Origin: Puffinus mauretanicus
Taxonomy: Eukaryota > Chordata > Aves > Procellariiformes > Procellariidae
Direction: 5' to 3'
DNA: 64,000 bases
NCBI GenBank assembly: GCA_023333565.1
Contig: JAJKFH010002906.1
Coordinates: 4,127,627-4,191,626 of the forward strand
Shown here: positions 34,026 to 47,400 of the stretch, in pieces
Numbering within the stretch: the first letter of the stretch is position 1
How the letters are laid out: each line of letters starts with the position of its first letter
Program-made: the position numbers and the translations under genes
Notes under the pieces: model-generated
The model's input: the letters and a program-made list of their open reading frames with translations, nothing else
Databases searched by the model: none
What the model was told of the DNA's origin: nothing

Positions 34026-34217
34026 CAAATTAATATTTGCAAATTAAATCTTTCCTGTAAATCCTCTTGTGGCTCTATAGTCAGGAATACGCTTTTAAAA
34101 TTGCATGTGTTCTAGGACTATTAGAAGTGCATGGTTCTATGAACATCAAAAGACAAGAAATATAAAATCTTACATATCCAATAGTTTGTTAATAGTTGTG
34201 AATAGTTGGAAGAGGTG

Positions 34218-34242
34218 GTTTTTTGTTTGTTTGTTTGTTTTC
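34218..34242. repeat. (GTTT)n tetranucleotide tract
   Basis: Consecutive GTTT units after a short T-run; simple sequence. Confidence 0.8.
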
Positions 34243-34494
34243 TTTAAAAAGTAGGACACAAATTACTATTCTCTTGCCTCAGATGAATTCTCTAGTGCAA
34301 AATTACAGAGTCGATGAATTCACACAGTGAAGCAGATTAGGTAACGCAATGGAAGCCAGTGAGCTCTGATTCGCCAATAAAAGAATAAAACCCATTTTGG
34401 TTAAAAAGCTGATATAGCAGACCTAGTATTTTAACTTAGTAGTGTGTAATGCTTCCTGCTGCAGATTAATAAAGGGGAATTCCTGACTGCCACA

Positions 34495-34610
34495 TAATCC
34501 AAATTCTGCAAACACAGAATTCTCTTTCACACTCATTTGACACAAATATAACTCAATTGATTTCAGTAGAGCTGTTTCTGACTGACACGGGTGTAAACGA
34601 TACCCTTTGT
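34495..34610. repeat. Old palindromic sauropsid-type interspersed repeat (probable)
   Basis: The order CCAAATTCTGC, then ATAACTCAATTGATTTCAGT, then AGAGCTG and ACACGGGTGTAAAC, resembles a common palindromic repeat of bird, turtle and crocodile genomes. That repeat has a central TTGACTTCAGTGGAGT-like core, outer TTACACCAGTGTAA-like segments and CCAAATTCTGC ends. This is memory-based similarity; the copy is diverged and I give no family name. Confidence 0.4.
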
Positions 34611-36420
34611 CTTTTATCAGTCGTGGCCTTTGACCTAACTTGCTTATTACTGAGCAAATTGAGTCTTTTGCTAGTGCAGATCAATGACGTAACATGATCA
34701 TCTTGCAGAGATCTCTTGCACTTGACTGCTTTGAAATTAAAACTAAAATGAACAGTGCAGTAGGTGTTCTAGAAAATCAGTAAGTATATAGTTAAAAAGT
34801 AGACCAACTGAGTGCTAATCCCTAGTTTAAGAGGAAGATATACCATGATTTTTCAACAGATCTTAATTTGGGGTCCAGCTGGCATTAATGTAACTCTCTT
34901 CTCTTGGATATTTTGGCTGTGACAAATATGTAGACTTGGGTATTAAGAACTTGACATACCTCTTAACATTTTAAAACTGCTAACAACTTAAAGGTTAGAA
35001 TATTTGTATGTGGCTTGGATCAAAATTGCTATTACGGCTCATGATTGTTCTCATTCTGATTCTGCATTCACTTCAGTGAAATCCTAGGGTTTAAAGACAT
35101 TTTCCATGGATTTTAGTGATGTGTCAAACAGCTACTCTCTTACTGCCTTGGAAATTGTGGAAGAGTGTGTCTGTCTTTTCTAGACACACAAAAAAGTTGG
35201 AAGAGGACAGTGGAAGATGATCAACCTCAACTGGTTTAGCTCTTCCATAATGAGAAGAGGACAAAGCATGACACTTGGCATGGATGCAGTCACCGTGCGG
35301 TTCAGAAATTACTCTGTCCTGTGGGTTGTGTGACACGGCAATGTCTGAAGGTCGGATCATGTTAGGTGGACAGGGAACTTCTGAAGGGCTTTGACCAGGA
35401 AAGGATTCTACCCACAATGAAGAAACTTGTCTCTTTACAGTCATGATTTTAGGATGCCATGGTAGGAGGAAGCTTAAGGGCTCTTACTAACCTTACCTCC
35501 CTTTCCATGGCAGCAGCACAGCACTCTGCAGAGCCTCAGTTTCCACTCCAGTTGCTCCCTGAGGACCCGCCTCAGGCTGTAACCTCTCTTCTTTGATGCT
35601 TGGCTTTATCCTGTAATGTAAAGCTGCATGTGAGGGAATGCGAGGTGGCTCACCTTAGCTCACCTGCATGCAGCCTCCATCTGCCTTCTGCTCTTGTAAA
35701 CGGAGTCTTCCCAGCAAATTCAGACAGATGGGTGCTGAACCTCGTTTGGTAACGTTTCTGAGAGGTTATTGAAAAAAGTGATCTTATGCTCGTTTTTCAA
35801 CAGTATTAATATTTGACAATTTCAGATATATTTCTGAATCAAATGCTATGGTTTTATATAATTTTAATTTTTTTCTGCTAGAATTTTCTATGCAGTTCCT
35901 ACTTGTGTCTTTATAAATTCATAATAAAGAAAGGTCTGACAGTGAAATACAGCAGTTCCATGATCTTTTGTGTTTGATTTAGTTTAGGGTGGCTGGGAAA
36001 AAAATGTTAAAATCCATTTCGTGTCTTTTTTTTTTTTCGTATTCCACACAAGGCTGTGATTAATTATAGGCACTTTAATTATTAAACTCAGACTTAAATA
36101 GCATGCAGCATCAGAGCTCAAAGGCTCTTTAATAGAAACCTTCCCAAACAAGATTCCTTACAGTGGACTTGAATTAGGATTCTTAGATGATCTTCACCAA
36201 ACAGGTATACATAGTCCTACTTACTGAGATACTGAATATATCAATATAAGACTGAACCAGGTATTACGTTTCTATGAAAATTTTTAATTTGGGGAAAGAA
36301 AAGATGTGTTATCTAGCCAACCTAATTAAAGGTTTTTGTGGAGATTTTTGTTATGTGTATCAGATGAAAGGTACATATTTGTTCTTCTGATTAATTTTGA
36401 TTACGCCTACTCAGGTATAC
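34611..36420. other. Intergenic DNA, no gene supported
   Basis: A 106-codon minus-strand ORF at 35124-35444 lies in a slightly more GC-balanced patch but shows no domain or exon-like ends. Nothing else recognised. Confidence 0.4.
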
Positions 36421-36720
36421 ATTCATAATAATATCTATGGTATTTATACAACGAAAGATTATTTGTAACCACTGACTTCACCCATTCTTTGCAGCTGTGT
36501 TTTAAAACTACAGGGTGAATGCCATATTTGTTTTACACAGCCTGTCAAAGTGACATTTGCTTTATTAGATTTGGAAGCTTAAAAAGCTAATGAAGATTCC
36601 TTTTGTTCAGTGGTTTCACATTCACATTGAGACCCACTGTTCTGATTATATGTTGTACAACTGTAATTACTTTAATTGAGATATGCAAATAAGACCAATT
36701 TTTTTTGCTTTATTTTTTTC
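36420..36720. promoter_or_regulatory. Candidate conserved non-coding element with POU-octamer and homeodomain motifs
   Basis: This block lacks any ORF or repeat signature. It contains ATATGCAAATAAG (octamer ATGCAAAT at 36683), TTTAATTGAG just before it, CCTGTCAAAGTGACATTTGC and several TAAT cores. Clustering of these motifs in complex, non-repetitive AT-rich sequence is typical of developmental enhancers. That is inference; conservation was not measured. Confidence 0.3.
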
Positions 36721-39700
36721 ATTCATGATATAATTGGCGAGATTTTTAAATAATACAATCCAGTATAGGTTAAATGAAGTCAGCAATAGTACTCAAAGGC
36801 ATGCTATATGAAAATTAGTTTAAATTATTTTGTTGAAAAATATTACTTCTGAGACAAGATTATTTTTCAAACAAGTATCAGTAGTCCTCCTTCTTATATG
36901 TATTTTCCAAAGAGAAACCGGGGTTTTACTATTACAGATATTACCTGAGTATGCAAGTAGTTTGAATCAAGAGGCACGGTGTAACTGAGCTGAGAAAAGA
37001 CAGAACAATTTTGATAGAGTTTGACACAGGTGCCCAAGCCACTGATCACTGTTCATGTTAGAAAGTTTGAGATTCCTCAGTTCTTTCATACTTCTGAAAT
37101 TAAAAAAAAAAGAAAAAGCCTGTTCTCTCTGACCCCAAGAACAATTTGAAATGCCATACTTAATAAAAATCAGCCAAATCAAGACTAACAAGCAAACATC
37201 TGTGGTTTTTCGCTCTAAGAGGTACAGGCTTCAATTTAATTCCGATTATTTTCATGCCAGGTAGTAGTGGGGCCATTTCTGTGTAAAACAAAAGGCCCAT
37301 GAAATAGCAAGGGTTTGGCCTCACGTGGAAAGTCAGTCTGGGATTTTGTGTGTATTTGGAAAGTTCATTTCTCCTGGGGTGTTCATTCAATTGTATCAAT
37401 TTTATAGAAACTTCTGCTGGAAGAGTTCTCTGAGACATCTTTTATTGACTTCATGGCTCAAGAAGTATACAATGAAAGATAGCATTCTAGACTTTGCAGT
37501 GACGGGTCATTTACCTCCCTGATCTTGAAAACAGAATGAAAATAATTCATGGTCAGAGTACTGGCATCGGAGCTGTGAAAAGGACATCCTCTCACCTTCT
37601 TTTTAATGGCATTTTTTTTTTTTTAAATCATCTCTTTTCAAAATTAGAAAAAATATTTTTGCCTCCATTTGAAGCAGATGAATTCTTCCACAGCTTTGTT
37701 CATCTTGACCTCGTATGCTGTTTGAAGCATAGACTTTTGAGTCCTGCTTGCCACAGACATCTTGAAAATACAGGTGGCAGGTGTTATAACCTTAGTTTCG
37801 TTTGGCATTTCAAGGACATCACTTGCAACAGCCGCGGGCTTTGCCTGAGGTAGCAAATCATGTCCTCCTATGTGCAGTCCTCCAAAGACTATGGAAAGAC
37901 AGACCACTGAAGACCCTCATTCTTTCTTCAACTCCTGTGTTAGGGTGGACTGAATCACCCCCAGAAATGCCTCTGTCTCCCCACTGTGGAGATCCTGGAT
38001 TATTGCCTTGGAGGAAATGCCGACTCTTACACTGATCCTCAGGAGAGGCAGCTGCACATCTAAGGTTTCCCAGTGTCTGAAAGTTTTTGGTTTGCGCAGT
38101 GTCTACTGCTGTTCTGTGCTGGGATTTCTGCAACAGCAAAAGAGAGGCAACAGAAGCAGCAATATAAAATAAATGACTTGGGTTTCATTCTCATTTAGTT
38201 TATCTTTGAGGATCGGATTCAAAGCCTGTTCAAGTCATTAGCCTTCAAATTGCCAAGCTGAAAACAAACCAAAAAAAAAAACCCCAAACAAAACCTTCAT
38301 TCTTACAAGTTGTAACTTTTTCTTCATGTGCGCTAATAAATCATCTTTTCTGTCTAGTAGCACTCAGCTACCTGACAGCATCACCGGCGATGCTAATTTC
38401 CACAACAGGGTTCAGCAGTTCAACCTTACTGGGTTACTAGGAACTCCTTTTGACTTGCTCTCTCTGGTCTCTTCCATCTGTATCCACTTTGAATAAACGT
38501 CCTCCAAATACCATGTTTTAAGACATGTTACCTTACATTTGCCAAAACACGACTTTCGTGCTCTGCCACAGTAGTGGAGTTACCCAAAATTTCCTTAGTA
38601 ACCTCTGGGTGTGAATCTGCAAACTCATTGTACCTTGTAATTACAAGAATCTTCACAGTTATCTTTTATTACCATAAGTAACTTCAATTGGAAATATTCA
38701 ACAGATATTCAAAGAAAGGATTTACATCAGCAACGTATGCAACACCTAATAAAATCACAGAGCTGTTTTATCACATACGTTCTAAAAAAAGTCTCTACTT
38801 TCAAAACTGCAGCATTTACTAAAATAAAACCTAAGAATAAATAAACCCTAAATAATATATATTTATATTATCATATTCTGGGGGTTTGTTTGCATTTTAA
38901 AATAAATGTCTCCATCATTTTATGGCCATTAATGTTTTTGCTTGCTTTGAGGTACGAGGAGTGTTTGCTGGTAGGGTGTGTGTGTTCCAGAGCACACAGA
39001 AGTAAGATCTGCTCCTGAAACCACTCCAAAAGTTTTGCTCATCCAAGCAAAGACTAATAAACATTCACCTCAGCTGGAGATCTCAGCATCAGAACAAACC
39101 ACTGTTCAATAACAGCTTTCAAAGACATGTTGATATTTTGCATTTGAACCTATTGAAGAAAATTACAAACCACTGATGGGCAAAAAACTAACATAAAGGA
39201 ATTCAAATTCAAATTGAACTCCAACTTGAACTGCATTCAGTAGACTGCATGATTCTTGGCCGACTTTGGATCAGGTTTAAACTGACTTTTAATTATTATC
39301 TTTATTTTGAAGACAGATCAAAAGCAAGTAAAGTTATAGCTCTTTCTCATTTAAAGGTTATTGTGATGGTATGAGTGAGAATTTGTCTGAGTAAAATCGA
39401 GGGACTGGGTCATTTACCAAGACTGAATTTGCTTTCATTGTTTGCATTTTCCCCTGAGTTAGACTTGGTTACTATAAATTGTTTTGACCTGCAAACATTC
39501 TGAAAACCAGGGGCAAAAAAGTCTCTGCTGGCATAACCCTATTAATATAAGTGCCCTAGACATATCTTTTTATCACAGATATGGTATGTTGCATGAGGCA
39601 GAAGTGCTATTTTTACATCATCAAATGCAAGACAGCATAGGGAAGGACAGAATTTGGCCCTTAGTTTAATCTTGTTAGGCATTTTAATTTTTCTTGGTTT

Positions 39701-40815
39701 TCATTGCGAGGCAGATTTCTCCTTTATTACCAGTGCTACTCTGGCAACTTTTTTTCCCTGTACTTATATTTCATACATTTTTTTTTACTTCTAGTCAGAT
39801 CTGCTTTTGTCTTATAGGGAAAGAAAATAAAAAGGCCAGTCTGTTATCTCACATTTCAGTTAAGTCTAACATATATTTGCTTAGGGGTAAAAAAGGTTGA
39901 AGAAAAAAGGGAAATGTCAAAAATGAATAATAAATGGCATATAAACAGAAGCAGATTTTCTGTGATATGTTACCCCTGATAAACTTGATAATGTTTCCCA
40001 AATGTGTTGCCTTGGTTCAGATCCAAATCTACTGGTCAGGTTTTATGTGCTATTTTTAATTTTACTGCTTAAAAAACTTTACATCATCTTGTAGGAATTC
40101 CCTCCTACTGCATAGCTGTATCTAGTTATTTGTAGGTTAAAATTCATCTTAATACAGATTCATATAAAACATGTGTTACCACAGAGGCAGCAAAAAGACA
40201 GATCTGGGTGGGTAAAACAAGCTGGATTTGCAAGGAAACTCTTTTTTCTTTTTAATGAAATATGTTTTCCTTTGAGGTCACTCCGCTGTTTGATATTGTA
40301 GACTCCAAGGTCTTTCCATTCAGTAAACTTTCCTTGCCCTTTAAACAGTGAAATCAGAACGTGAGAGGTGAATACAAACAACTGGGGACAGGAGGACCTG
40401 GAAATGTTTAGGATCCACAAAAAGCCTCTAGAACTAGGCAATGAAATCAAGAGGCATTGCAAAGCCATTCAGTTCTTTGGAATGCTTAAAAGCAGAAGTT
40501 GTCTCCTGTAGGTACTGCTGCAGGGACTTAGTGGAGTTACTCTAGATTGATATTGGTGGTGATATTTTCAGAGAAAGAATCTTTCTCAACACCAAGTATT
40601 AAAGATGTGGAAGCATTAAAATGGACTGACGAAAGGAATGATACTTCCAATGGCACATAGCACTGACAATACTGATAGGAGAAAACGCAACCCTAGTAAT
40701 GGCAAAGCTTTGCAGTGTTACTGGCTGATCAGTCCCTGAGCTGGCGTTTTTTCACCATTATCCCACAGCAAGTAGTAGATATGCTGGAAGTAATATCCTT
40801 AAATATCGAGTTCAT
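36721..40815. other. Intergenic DNA, no gene supported
   Basis: ORFs of 60-105 codons occur on both strands between 36967 and 40468, several overlapping one another at 37160-38139. None has a recognisable motif. A-runs at 38272-38283 and a T-run at 37612-37625 are simple sequence. Confidence 0.4.
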
Positions 40816-40819
40816 GCTT

Positions 40820-41190
40820 CAGTGCCCCAGCCTTAGCTAAATTCAATATTTTGGAGTAGGTTGGGCCTGATGAACTTCATCATAAGGTATTTGATGAACT
40901 GGCTTAGCACAGACTGTAGTTATATGTGGTTACTTCCAAAGGGGAGGTGAGGCAAGTGCCTGCCCTTAAAAATCAGGAAGGGGTGTGAAAATAAGGGCCC
41001 AGTTAGACAACGGACCATGTCAGACCATGTCAAAGCAGTATAGTTTCCTTAACAGAGAGGAAGAAGTAGCAGAGGAGAAGCAGCAATATCAAGTCGTTTG
41101 CCTCCATGAGGCTTTTGATACTACCCCACACTGATTGCCTGCAAGTAGCTAAAGAAATGTGGTCTAGATAAATCTGTTACAGGGTGAATA
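40820..41190 (+). mobile_element. Diverged CR1-like LINE reverse-transcriptase fragment
   Basis: Starts with GGGCCTGATGAACTTCATC and AAGGTATTTGATGAACTGGC. It ends with TCCATGAGGCTTTTGATACT and the stretch to about 41175 (GAAATGTGGTCTAGATAAAT). These resemble the CR1 regions encoding the start of the RT domain and the EAFDTVPHNIL motif with the following KCGLDEW-like segment. The middle is decayed and no open frame remains. Confidence 0.55.
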
Positions 41191-42230
41191 AAAGCCCTTT
41201 CTCGAATGCAGACACTCCAGCTGTACAACCGTATGGGGCCAGGGCACGGTGTGAGCACCCAGAGTCCCTCGGTGCCTGGCATGCCTCAGTCCCACCCCAT
41301 GCCCCCGTACGTAGAAGGTCCACCTACAGCTCGAGCCTTTGCTCCATCAGTTGTGACAATCCTGTTTTGGAGGCAGAGGAAGAAGAAGGGTATGGCTGTA
41401 GCCAGATCACACCAGTCAGCCCACTGGCCAGAGTCTAGACCTGTTCAATTTGTTAGTAGTGATGTAGTCTTTTTATGTAGGCATTTTGAATCTTACCCCA
41501 GATAACTGTGGTTCAAAAAGACACAGATGTTGGGTTGGGAAAAAAATGGTTCGTCAGACATTTCTTTTGTATTATATTATACCTTTTGTGTCGTTATTCC
41601 TTTAAGCAAACAGCAAAATATGTTCATTTGTATTAAGGAAAATGTTCAGTTTTATTAAGTGGTATTATATAAAACTGTAGCCAGCTGATGAAATACCAAC
41701 TCTGCCGTGCAGTCGAAAATATGAGGGACTTACATGTCATCTCTCATCCCCTGCTGAAACACTGTAATTGATTTCAAATGTAAGAATTTATCCTGATTGA
41801 AGTTTGTGAACATTGAGGTAAAATAGCAACACTCTAACAATAATATTTTTAAAGCTTCAGTGGAAATTAATGGATAAGATATCCTTGCACTGGCTCTCAC
41901 TAGGAAAGCCACCTTTTTGCCTTTGTTTACCAGTTCATATACAGGGATAATTATGCAAGGCTAGATCATTTAATCAGTGGGTTAACAGGGCTTGCATGAG
42001 TACACTGGAGTCGGAGATTACATTTGTTTTTCTTCCTTATTTGAGTGCCTTTTAACTATAAGAGTGGTTTGCTTAAGCCATGAGTTATAATTAATATAAT
42101 CTGAGAAAGGTGAAGTGTAGCATAATTGAATATGGGTAAAATGTTACTCTCGCTCTCTTATTGCTGCTATATAATTATTATCAGCAGATAGTCAAAATAA
42201 GTAAGAAAAGAACAAAAGAAAATCTAATAG

Positions 42231-42836
42231 TTATGGATTTAATAACCATGGGTGCCAAACAACAGCTGAATTTTGCGAACCGTTCTCTATCTCCGTTCCA
42301 TCACTCCTTGATCTTACCTGGGGAAGAAAAGACCCTTCTCTCTTCTCAGCGTAAGCTGTTGAGCACAATGTTTTGGAAGCAAACTTGGATCCAGTATTAC
42401 ATGTTTTGTGTTTTCTTTGGGTTTTTTTTTTATATGCCTGTAGAGTAAAACCAGGGGTGTGTGAGTTACTGCTGACATAGGCTAAACGCTGAGCCACGGA
42501 CTTCCCCACCCTGGGGTTCACTTTGCTGCCAGAAGCCGAGGCTCTCAGGATCTGTTTAGAGAAGCTCCCGGTCCCCGGCCGGGGCTGATGTAACGGTGCG
42601 TTCCTGCGGACTGCAGGCTGTTTTAAGAGAGAGGTACTGTTCGTGTGCTGAGAGGTGGGAGTCCGAGCTCTGCTACAGCCTGCAAAGAGGCCGAAGAAGG
42701 AAGCAGGACACAGCAGCAGTAAGAATAAAAAGAGAAAAATGGGCTGTGTATAGGATTGGGCGGGGGGAAGGCAGCAAAAACACAAAAAGCCCTCTGAGTG
42801 CGTTGGAAGAGGGAACAATACAGCTTTACAAACCAC
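42231..42836 (-). CDS. Unrecognised 201-codon ORF
   Basis: I do not recognise this product. It is the longest open frame outside the GC-rich islands. It includes a hydrophobic stretch near residues 32-50 (PIFLFLFLLLLCPASFFGLF) that could act as a membrane segment, then a Ser/Arg/Lys-rich, low-complexity C-terminal half. Part of the region (42480-42720) is more GC- and CpG-rich than its surroundings, which lengthens frames by chance on both strands; a 101-codon ORF overlaps on the plus strand. No splice context or family supports a real gene. Possible lncRNA exon or chance ORF. Confidence 0.12.
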   Translation of the reverse strand: MVCKAVLFPLPTHSEGFLCFCCLPPAQSYTQPIFLFLFLLLLCPASFFGLFAGCSRARTPTSQHTNSTSLLKQPAVRRNAPLHQPRPGTGSFSKQILRASASGSKVNPRVGKSVAQRLAYVSSNSHTPGFTLQAYKKKTQRKHKTCNTGSKFASKTLCSTAYAEKREGSFLPQVRSRSDGTEIENGSQNSAVVWHPWLLNP

Positions 42837-42901
42837 GCTCCATGGAGAATGATGTGTGTGCGGCTCAGAAAAAGGGTTTCCTCGCTCAGATGCCTATGTA
42901 A

Positions 42902-44160
42902 ACATGGCTTAGGAGCCCGAACCTCTTCTTTTGCGTATTGTTTATATTCTAGTGTAATTCCATTAGTTTAAATGACATTGGAAGGTAATTCTTTTTAAAA
43001 AAAAAAAAAAGGCTTTCCTTTAATCTAAATGCTAGTAAAAGAAATAATTATCCCTCTGGTAAAACCCTAAGAAAAGAAATCTCATATGTTAGGTATACAT
43101 AATATTGCTCCATTCATAGTGGGAAGGTAACGAGGGCAATATAGGAAACTATATAGGTCTTGTACCCTGTTGAAGTATAGAAGGGCACAGGCACATCTTT
43201 GGGGTGCCTGTCTATAAAAGCAGATTAATATAAAGCCTAAATGTAAGACCGAATGGTATCTAGAGGAGGCAGCTGAGATCTCTGGTGAGTGAACCTTCCA
43301 CAAGGTTTCCACCTGAGTAAGGACTACTTAAAGACTGAGGAAAGACCTCAGTGTTGGGTTTAACTGGATATACAACATGAGAGACATGAAGCCTTCTAAC
43401 CGTATTATTTAAGTTGTGATTTCTGCGTGTGAGAGCAGACTTTTTGTTTGTTTTGTCTCCTGCCTTGTTTGAAAAGGCAGAAACTGGAGGCTGTAGGTGA
43501 AACTATTGTAGGACACAAGGATTACTACAAATGTTATCTGCAGTAAGCATTGGCAGCCGGTTGAGTATCGGCTCACCGACTTGTAGAACAGCCTTTTCTC
43601 TGGTTTGCCCTAATACTTAATCATAACCAAACTGGAAAGGCAATCCAAAATTCACATAGGTAGCACAGAGGCACAGGATCAAGATGGTGCACTCAGAAGT
43701 CAGTGTGGAAATCAAATAAACTTCAAAGGGGGAACTGCAATCTTGTAAGCCACCTACAATGGCCATCTACATTACTTAAGTACAGTACTTCGCTCCTATC
43801 CCATTTAATCCTATTTTCAGTGACTTTCCCATTTGTGGGATTATGTTGAACTCTGTTTCTGGCCTTCAGTGTATTATGGGGGTTCAATTGCAGGGTCCCT
43901 TTAGAATGTCTGTGGCTGAAAAGGGCATCTCCCCCACCCACCCCCAGCTCTGTTCACGCATCCCCACCCTATTCCTTGTTCTGAGCCAGGTGTCGCGTCA
44001 CTTCGCAGTCTACAATATGCAGTTAAAAACTAATCCTTTGGGGGGGTTTTGGTCAGGTTAGTTCCCACCGCTATGTGAATGATTGTGTCTGAGGAAAAGA
44101 GTGGCCTGAGGAAAACGGGACCATTTTTCAGTAGCGAGCTGTACCTGAGTCTTTTTGTTG
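42902..44160. other. Intergenic DNA, nothing recognised
   Basis: ORFs of 72-76 codons only. An A-run at 42997-43010 and a G-run at 44039-44046 are simple sequence. Confidence 0.4.
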
Positions 44161-44164
44161 CACT

Positions 44165-44480
44165 CTCAGTTCTTCCCACATTGGTATTACCTACAAATGT
44201 AATGGAAGTATTATCTAGCCCATTGTCCATGACTTCTGTAAGTATACTGAAAAACACTGGGCATTAGGACAGGCCTTTGCAAATCTCCTTTTGATACATA
44301 CCTTCCTTCTGGCAATGAACTGCTGATGACTCTAAGTATGTTTTTCCTGTATGAGGTTCATTTAAGTAAATTATTTTGGATTAACCTGGATATTTTTTTC
44401 CATTTTTATAGACAGGTTTGTCTATGCAACCATGTTCGTGCTAAGTTGGTAGTCTGTAAGGTCTCTACTAGATGAATGGA
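44165..44480 (-). mobile_element. Ancient CR1-like LINE fragment, antisense
   Basis: The plus strand reads ACCTACAAATGTAATGGAAG, CCCATTGTCCATGACTTCTG, GTATACTGAAAAACACTGGG and TAGGACAGGCCTTTGCAAAT. In order, this is the antisense of the CR1 segment spanning FADDTKL back to the PQGSVLGP/LFNIL region. Later sequence to about 44480 continues as weak antisense RT. It is strongly diverged with no open frame. Confidence 0.55.
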
Positions 44481-47400
44481 TTTTAAATAAATACTTCCCC
44501 TTGGACATCCAGATGTTAGACTAGAGAGGTAATTCTTAAGCCTTCACTCCTACCTGGAATTAATGCTCCTGATATGGAAAAGTATAGGATGTGCAGTTTT
44601 AGAGTGTCCATCGACAAGAGTTTTATAGATGCAGAGATTTTAAATCAAGAAATTCTCTGTACCAAATATGAGGAATATATTCCTTCATCAGTCTTCAAGG
44701 ATGCTGTGTCTAATTTTGGGGAACTTTTTCTTTCATATCAAACCATCTCCTGAATTGGCACAAATCAGAATAGCTCTATTTAATAAGCAACTCTAATCTA
44801 TCCAAGTAGAGGATGTGGCCTTACCAAGAACTGCATTCTGACGCAAAATACTGGCAATATACACTTGAGCCCTGTTTAACTACGTTGTCTGTGTAGAAAT
44901 ATAGGCTCCTATTTTTGTTGTTCAGTTATAAAACTAAAAAAAAAAGGCAAAAATAGTAGAAGACAGGGAAGAGTTCAGTGTGAGCTGAGGATAAAAGGCA
45001 ATTTTTAGCTAATAGAAAGGCCACAGCACCTACAGAACTGCCAACGCTAGAAGCAATGATGACTGGGACCCCTGGGCATCAACAGCATCTTCATCAGTGC
45101 CAGGAAAGCAAAGCAATTTGCAAATTATACAGAACCTGCAGGATGGGTTTTAGTTGTACCTGTTTTGTGCAAAGCATGGAGGATTTTATATGTATTGGTC
45201 TCTGAGGTCAAGTGTTAGTTGCTGCAGGCTTAAGGTGTGCTCGCACACTCTGTGGTCTGGTCCTCAGAGTAAGAATGGTAAAATAAGGGATGGGTACACC
45301 ACACCGAGTTCCCAAACAGGAATATCATTTCATCATTGTGTCCTAGTCCACCAGTCTTTGCCAGGGTCTACAACAAATTCAGGAAGTTTTGTCATTACCA
45401 TGAAAAAGAGCTGTAGTAGCACGATAGTGCCACTCTTTTGAAGAGAAAGTATTTATCTGGCTCTGATGGAATTCTTTATTCAATTCTCAAATTAAAAACA
45501 TTAGAGTAAACCAAAAAAAAGCAGGAAGTGGATGAGAGATATGTGCAACTTCACTACAAGAAAGCAAGGCTTTTACCTGAGGAGACCCTGGTTTTGGAGG
45601 GAAGAGAGCTTACGTGTATGGGTGTGAGCCAAGCTATGATCTTTGACTGGCATGTTTTATTTTCAAGCATAGACATAGCCTGAGGTCATCAGACATATAT
45701 TTCCCACTTCCTTAATATCCAATCTGCAGATTAAGTTGAGGAAATGTGAGTTGCATTTACCATCTCTTCTCTTGCAAATGAGAGGGGGGCGGGGGGGCAG
45801 GACGGTTGTGGCTTTTTTTGCAAACACAATAGCCCACGGCTGGATCTAAGATGAGGGTGAGTGACATGGCAGAGTTTGCATCCATATACAGCAGGCCCCA
45901 TGGTAGTAATTAAGCAATGTATTTGGGTGTGTCTGCATTATTTTTTTAATTTAGATCAGGGGAATGGAGTTTTTGAAGCAACTTTCTCGCCCATGTGGTG
46001 GAGCTCTCTTGGAGCACGCGAAGCAACTCCTTTCCCCTGATACTAAACCAGGAGATGTGCTCCAGAAGTTCACTTCACAGCTCTAAGTGCTAATGAAGTT
46101 CAGTCCACGACACCAGAATAGATCTGGACCTAGGTAAAACCTCCAAAACACGTATACAGGGGGCACCATGTCCTCAGCACCAAGAGTTTTGCTCTACAGA
46201 TCCATTCCTCTTGGGCCACAAAACTTCTTAAATTTTACATAACCCAAGGATGATCAGTTAACATTTTTTGACTTCGTGCTTTGGCTCTGTTTAGTACAGA
46301 GATTATGACTAGGAAAGGACTAACTAATTCATTGTTATTTAATGCTAGTCAGAGCTTTAGTATACACTTCTTTATTGCAATGCTGTTTACTACAATCAGC
46401 AGGAAATGGTGGTAAAAGGCTCAGCACCTTCCCCGATTTCCCAGCAATCATAGGAAGATGTAACTTGCATCAACATTCACCTTAAGAAAACATTTGTATC
46501 AAGCTGACCAGAGCTGCAGCATCTCAAACAGGAACCCGCAAAAAAAAACCTCCCAGAAGACTAAACCAAAAACTAGCAAAGCCCACCTTCCCTCCAACCA
46601 GCTGAACTCCTGCCTGCGAACCTCAGTTAGTAAAGCACACTGGTGTGCAGCATCTTACTTCAAAAATAATTTGAGAAAAATAATCTTCACTTTTAAAACC
46701 CTACTGTTCCAGTGTTGCATAATAAAACATAATCCAGAAGTCCTGTAAAAACTAGAATTCATAGAAAACCGAACCAAATTTTTACCTGTCTGTTGAGAGG
46801 TGCTTCCACTGCAGGCAATTTCACCCATGTAAGTGACTTGGGATCTGGTTTAGGATGATCATCCCAAGGTGCCAAGAGTAACGGGAGGGAAAAAAATTCT
46901 CTCTCCACTTTTTCCCATGTTCGTTTTCTTGTTCCTAGCAGTTGCTTGTAATAATTTCCAAGTGTGGGAGCCTGATAGGGTGAAGCAGTTCAGAAGTTTT
47001 TTGCTGTCAGCAGCAACCTGAACTAATTCTGCTTTATTAGCATTATGCAGGATAATTTCTTGCAGAACTGTGAAGGCTTTCTCGGGAATATTTCTGACAA
47101 CACCTGCTGGAAGTTGGTTTCATCATGAGATAAAGATGTTTTCCAAATTCTGTTCTGGATCTTCATGTCAGAAATATTTAACAGAGAATTAGAACTTCAT
47201 TAAGCCATCTCAGCAATCCAAAATTAATGTATGTGTATAGAAAATTGCTCATAGCAATGTTTTTTGTTAGTAAGAACAGTAGGGAACAAGTGAGTTAAAG
47301 TTTCAACACATAGACAGGGACTGTATATAGAAAGATCAGGTACTGTAATTTATGGAAACATTATCAGGGCAATTTAAAATAAATATTGTGACACAGCTAA

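Noticed and set aside
35124..35444. 106-codon minus-strand ORF
   Set aside because: No recognisable motif, no splice context; length is within chance for this base composition.
39560..39680. CAGAATTTGGCCCTTAG, like the end of the palindromic sauropsid repeat
   Set aside because: Only one end is recognisable; the core and the other arm are not visible.
41206..41505. 99-codon ORF with a Pro/His/Ser-rich stretch (GMPQSHPMPPY)
   Set aside because: It resembles low-complexity parts of transcription factors only superficially. I could not tie it to any gene, and it directly abuts decayed CR1 sequence.
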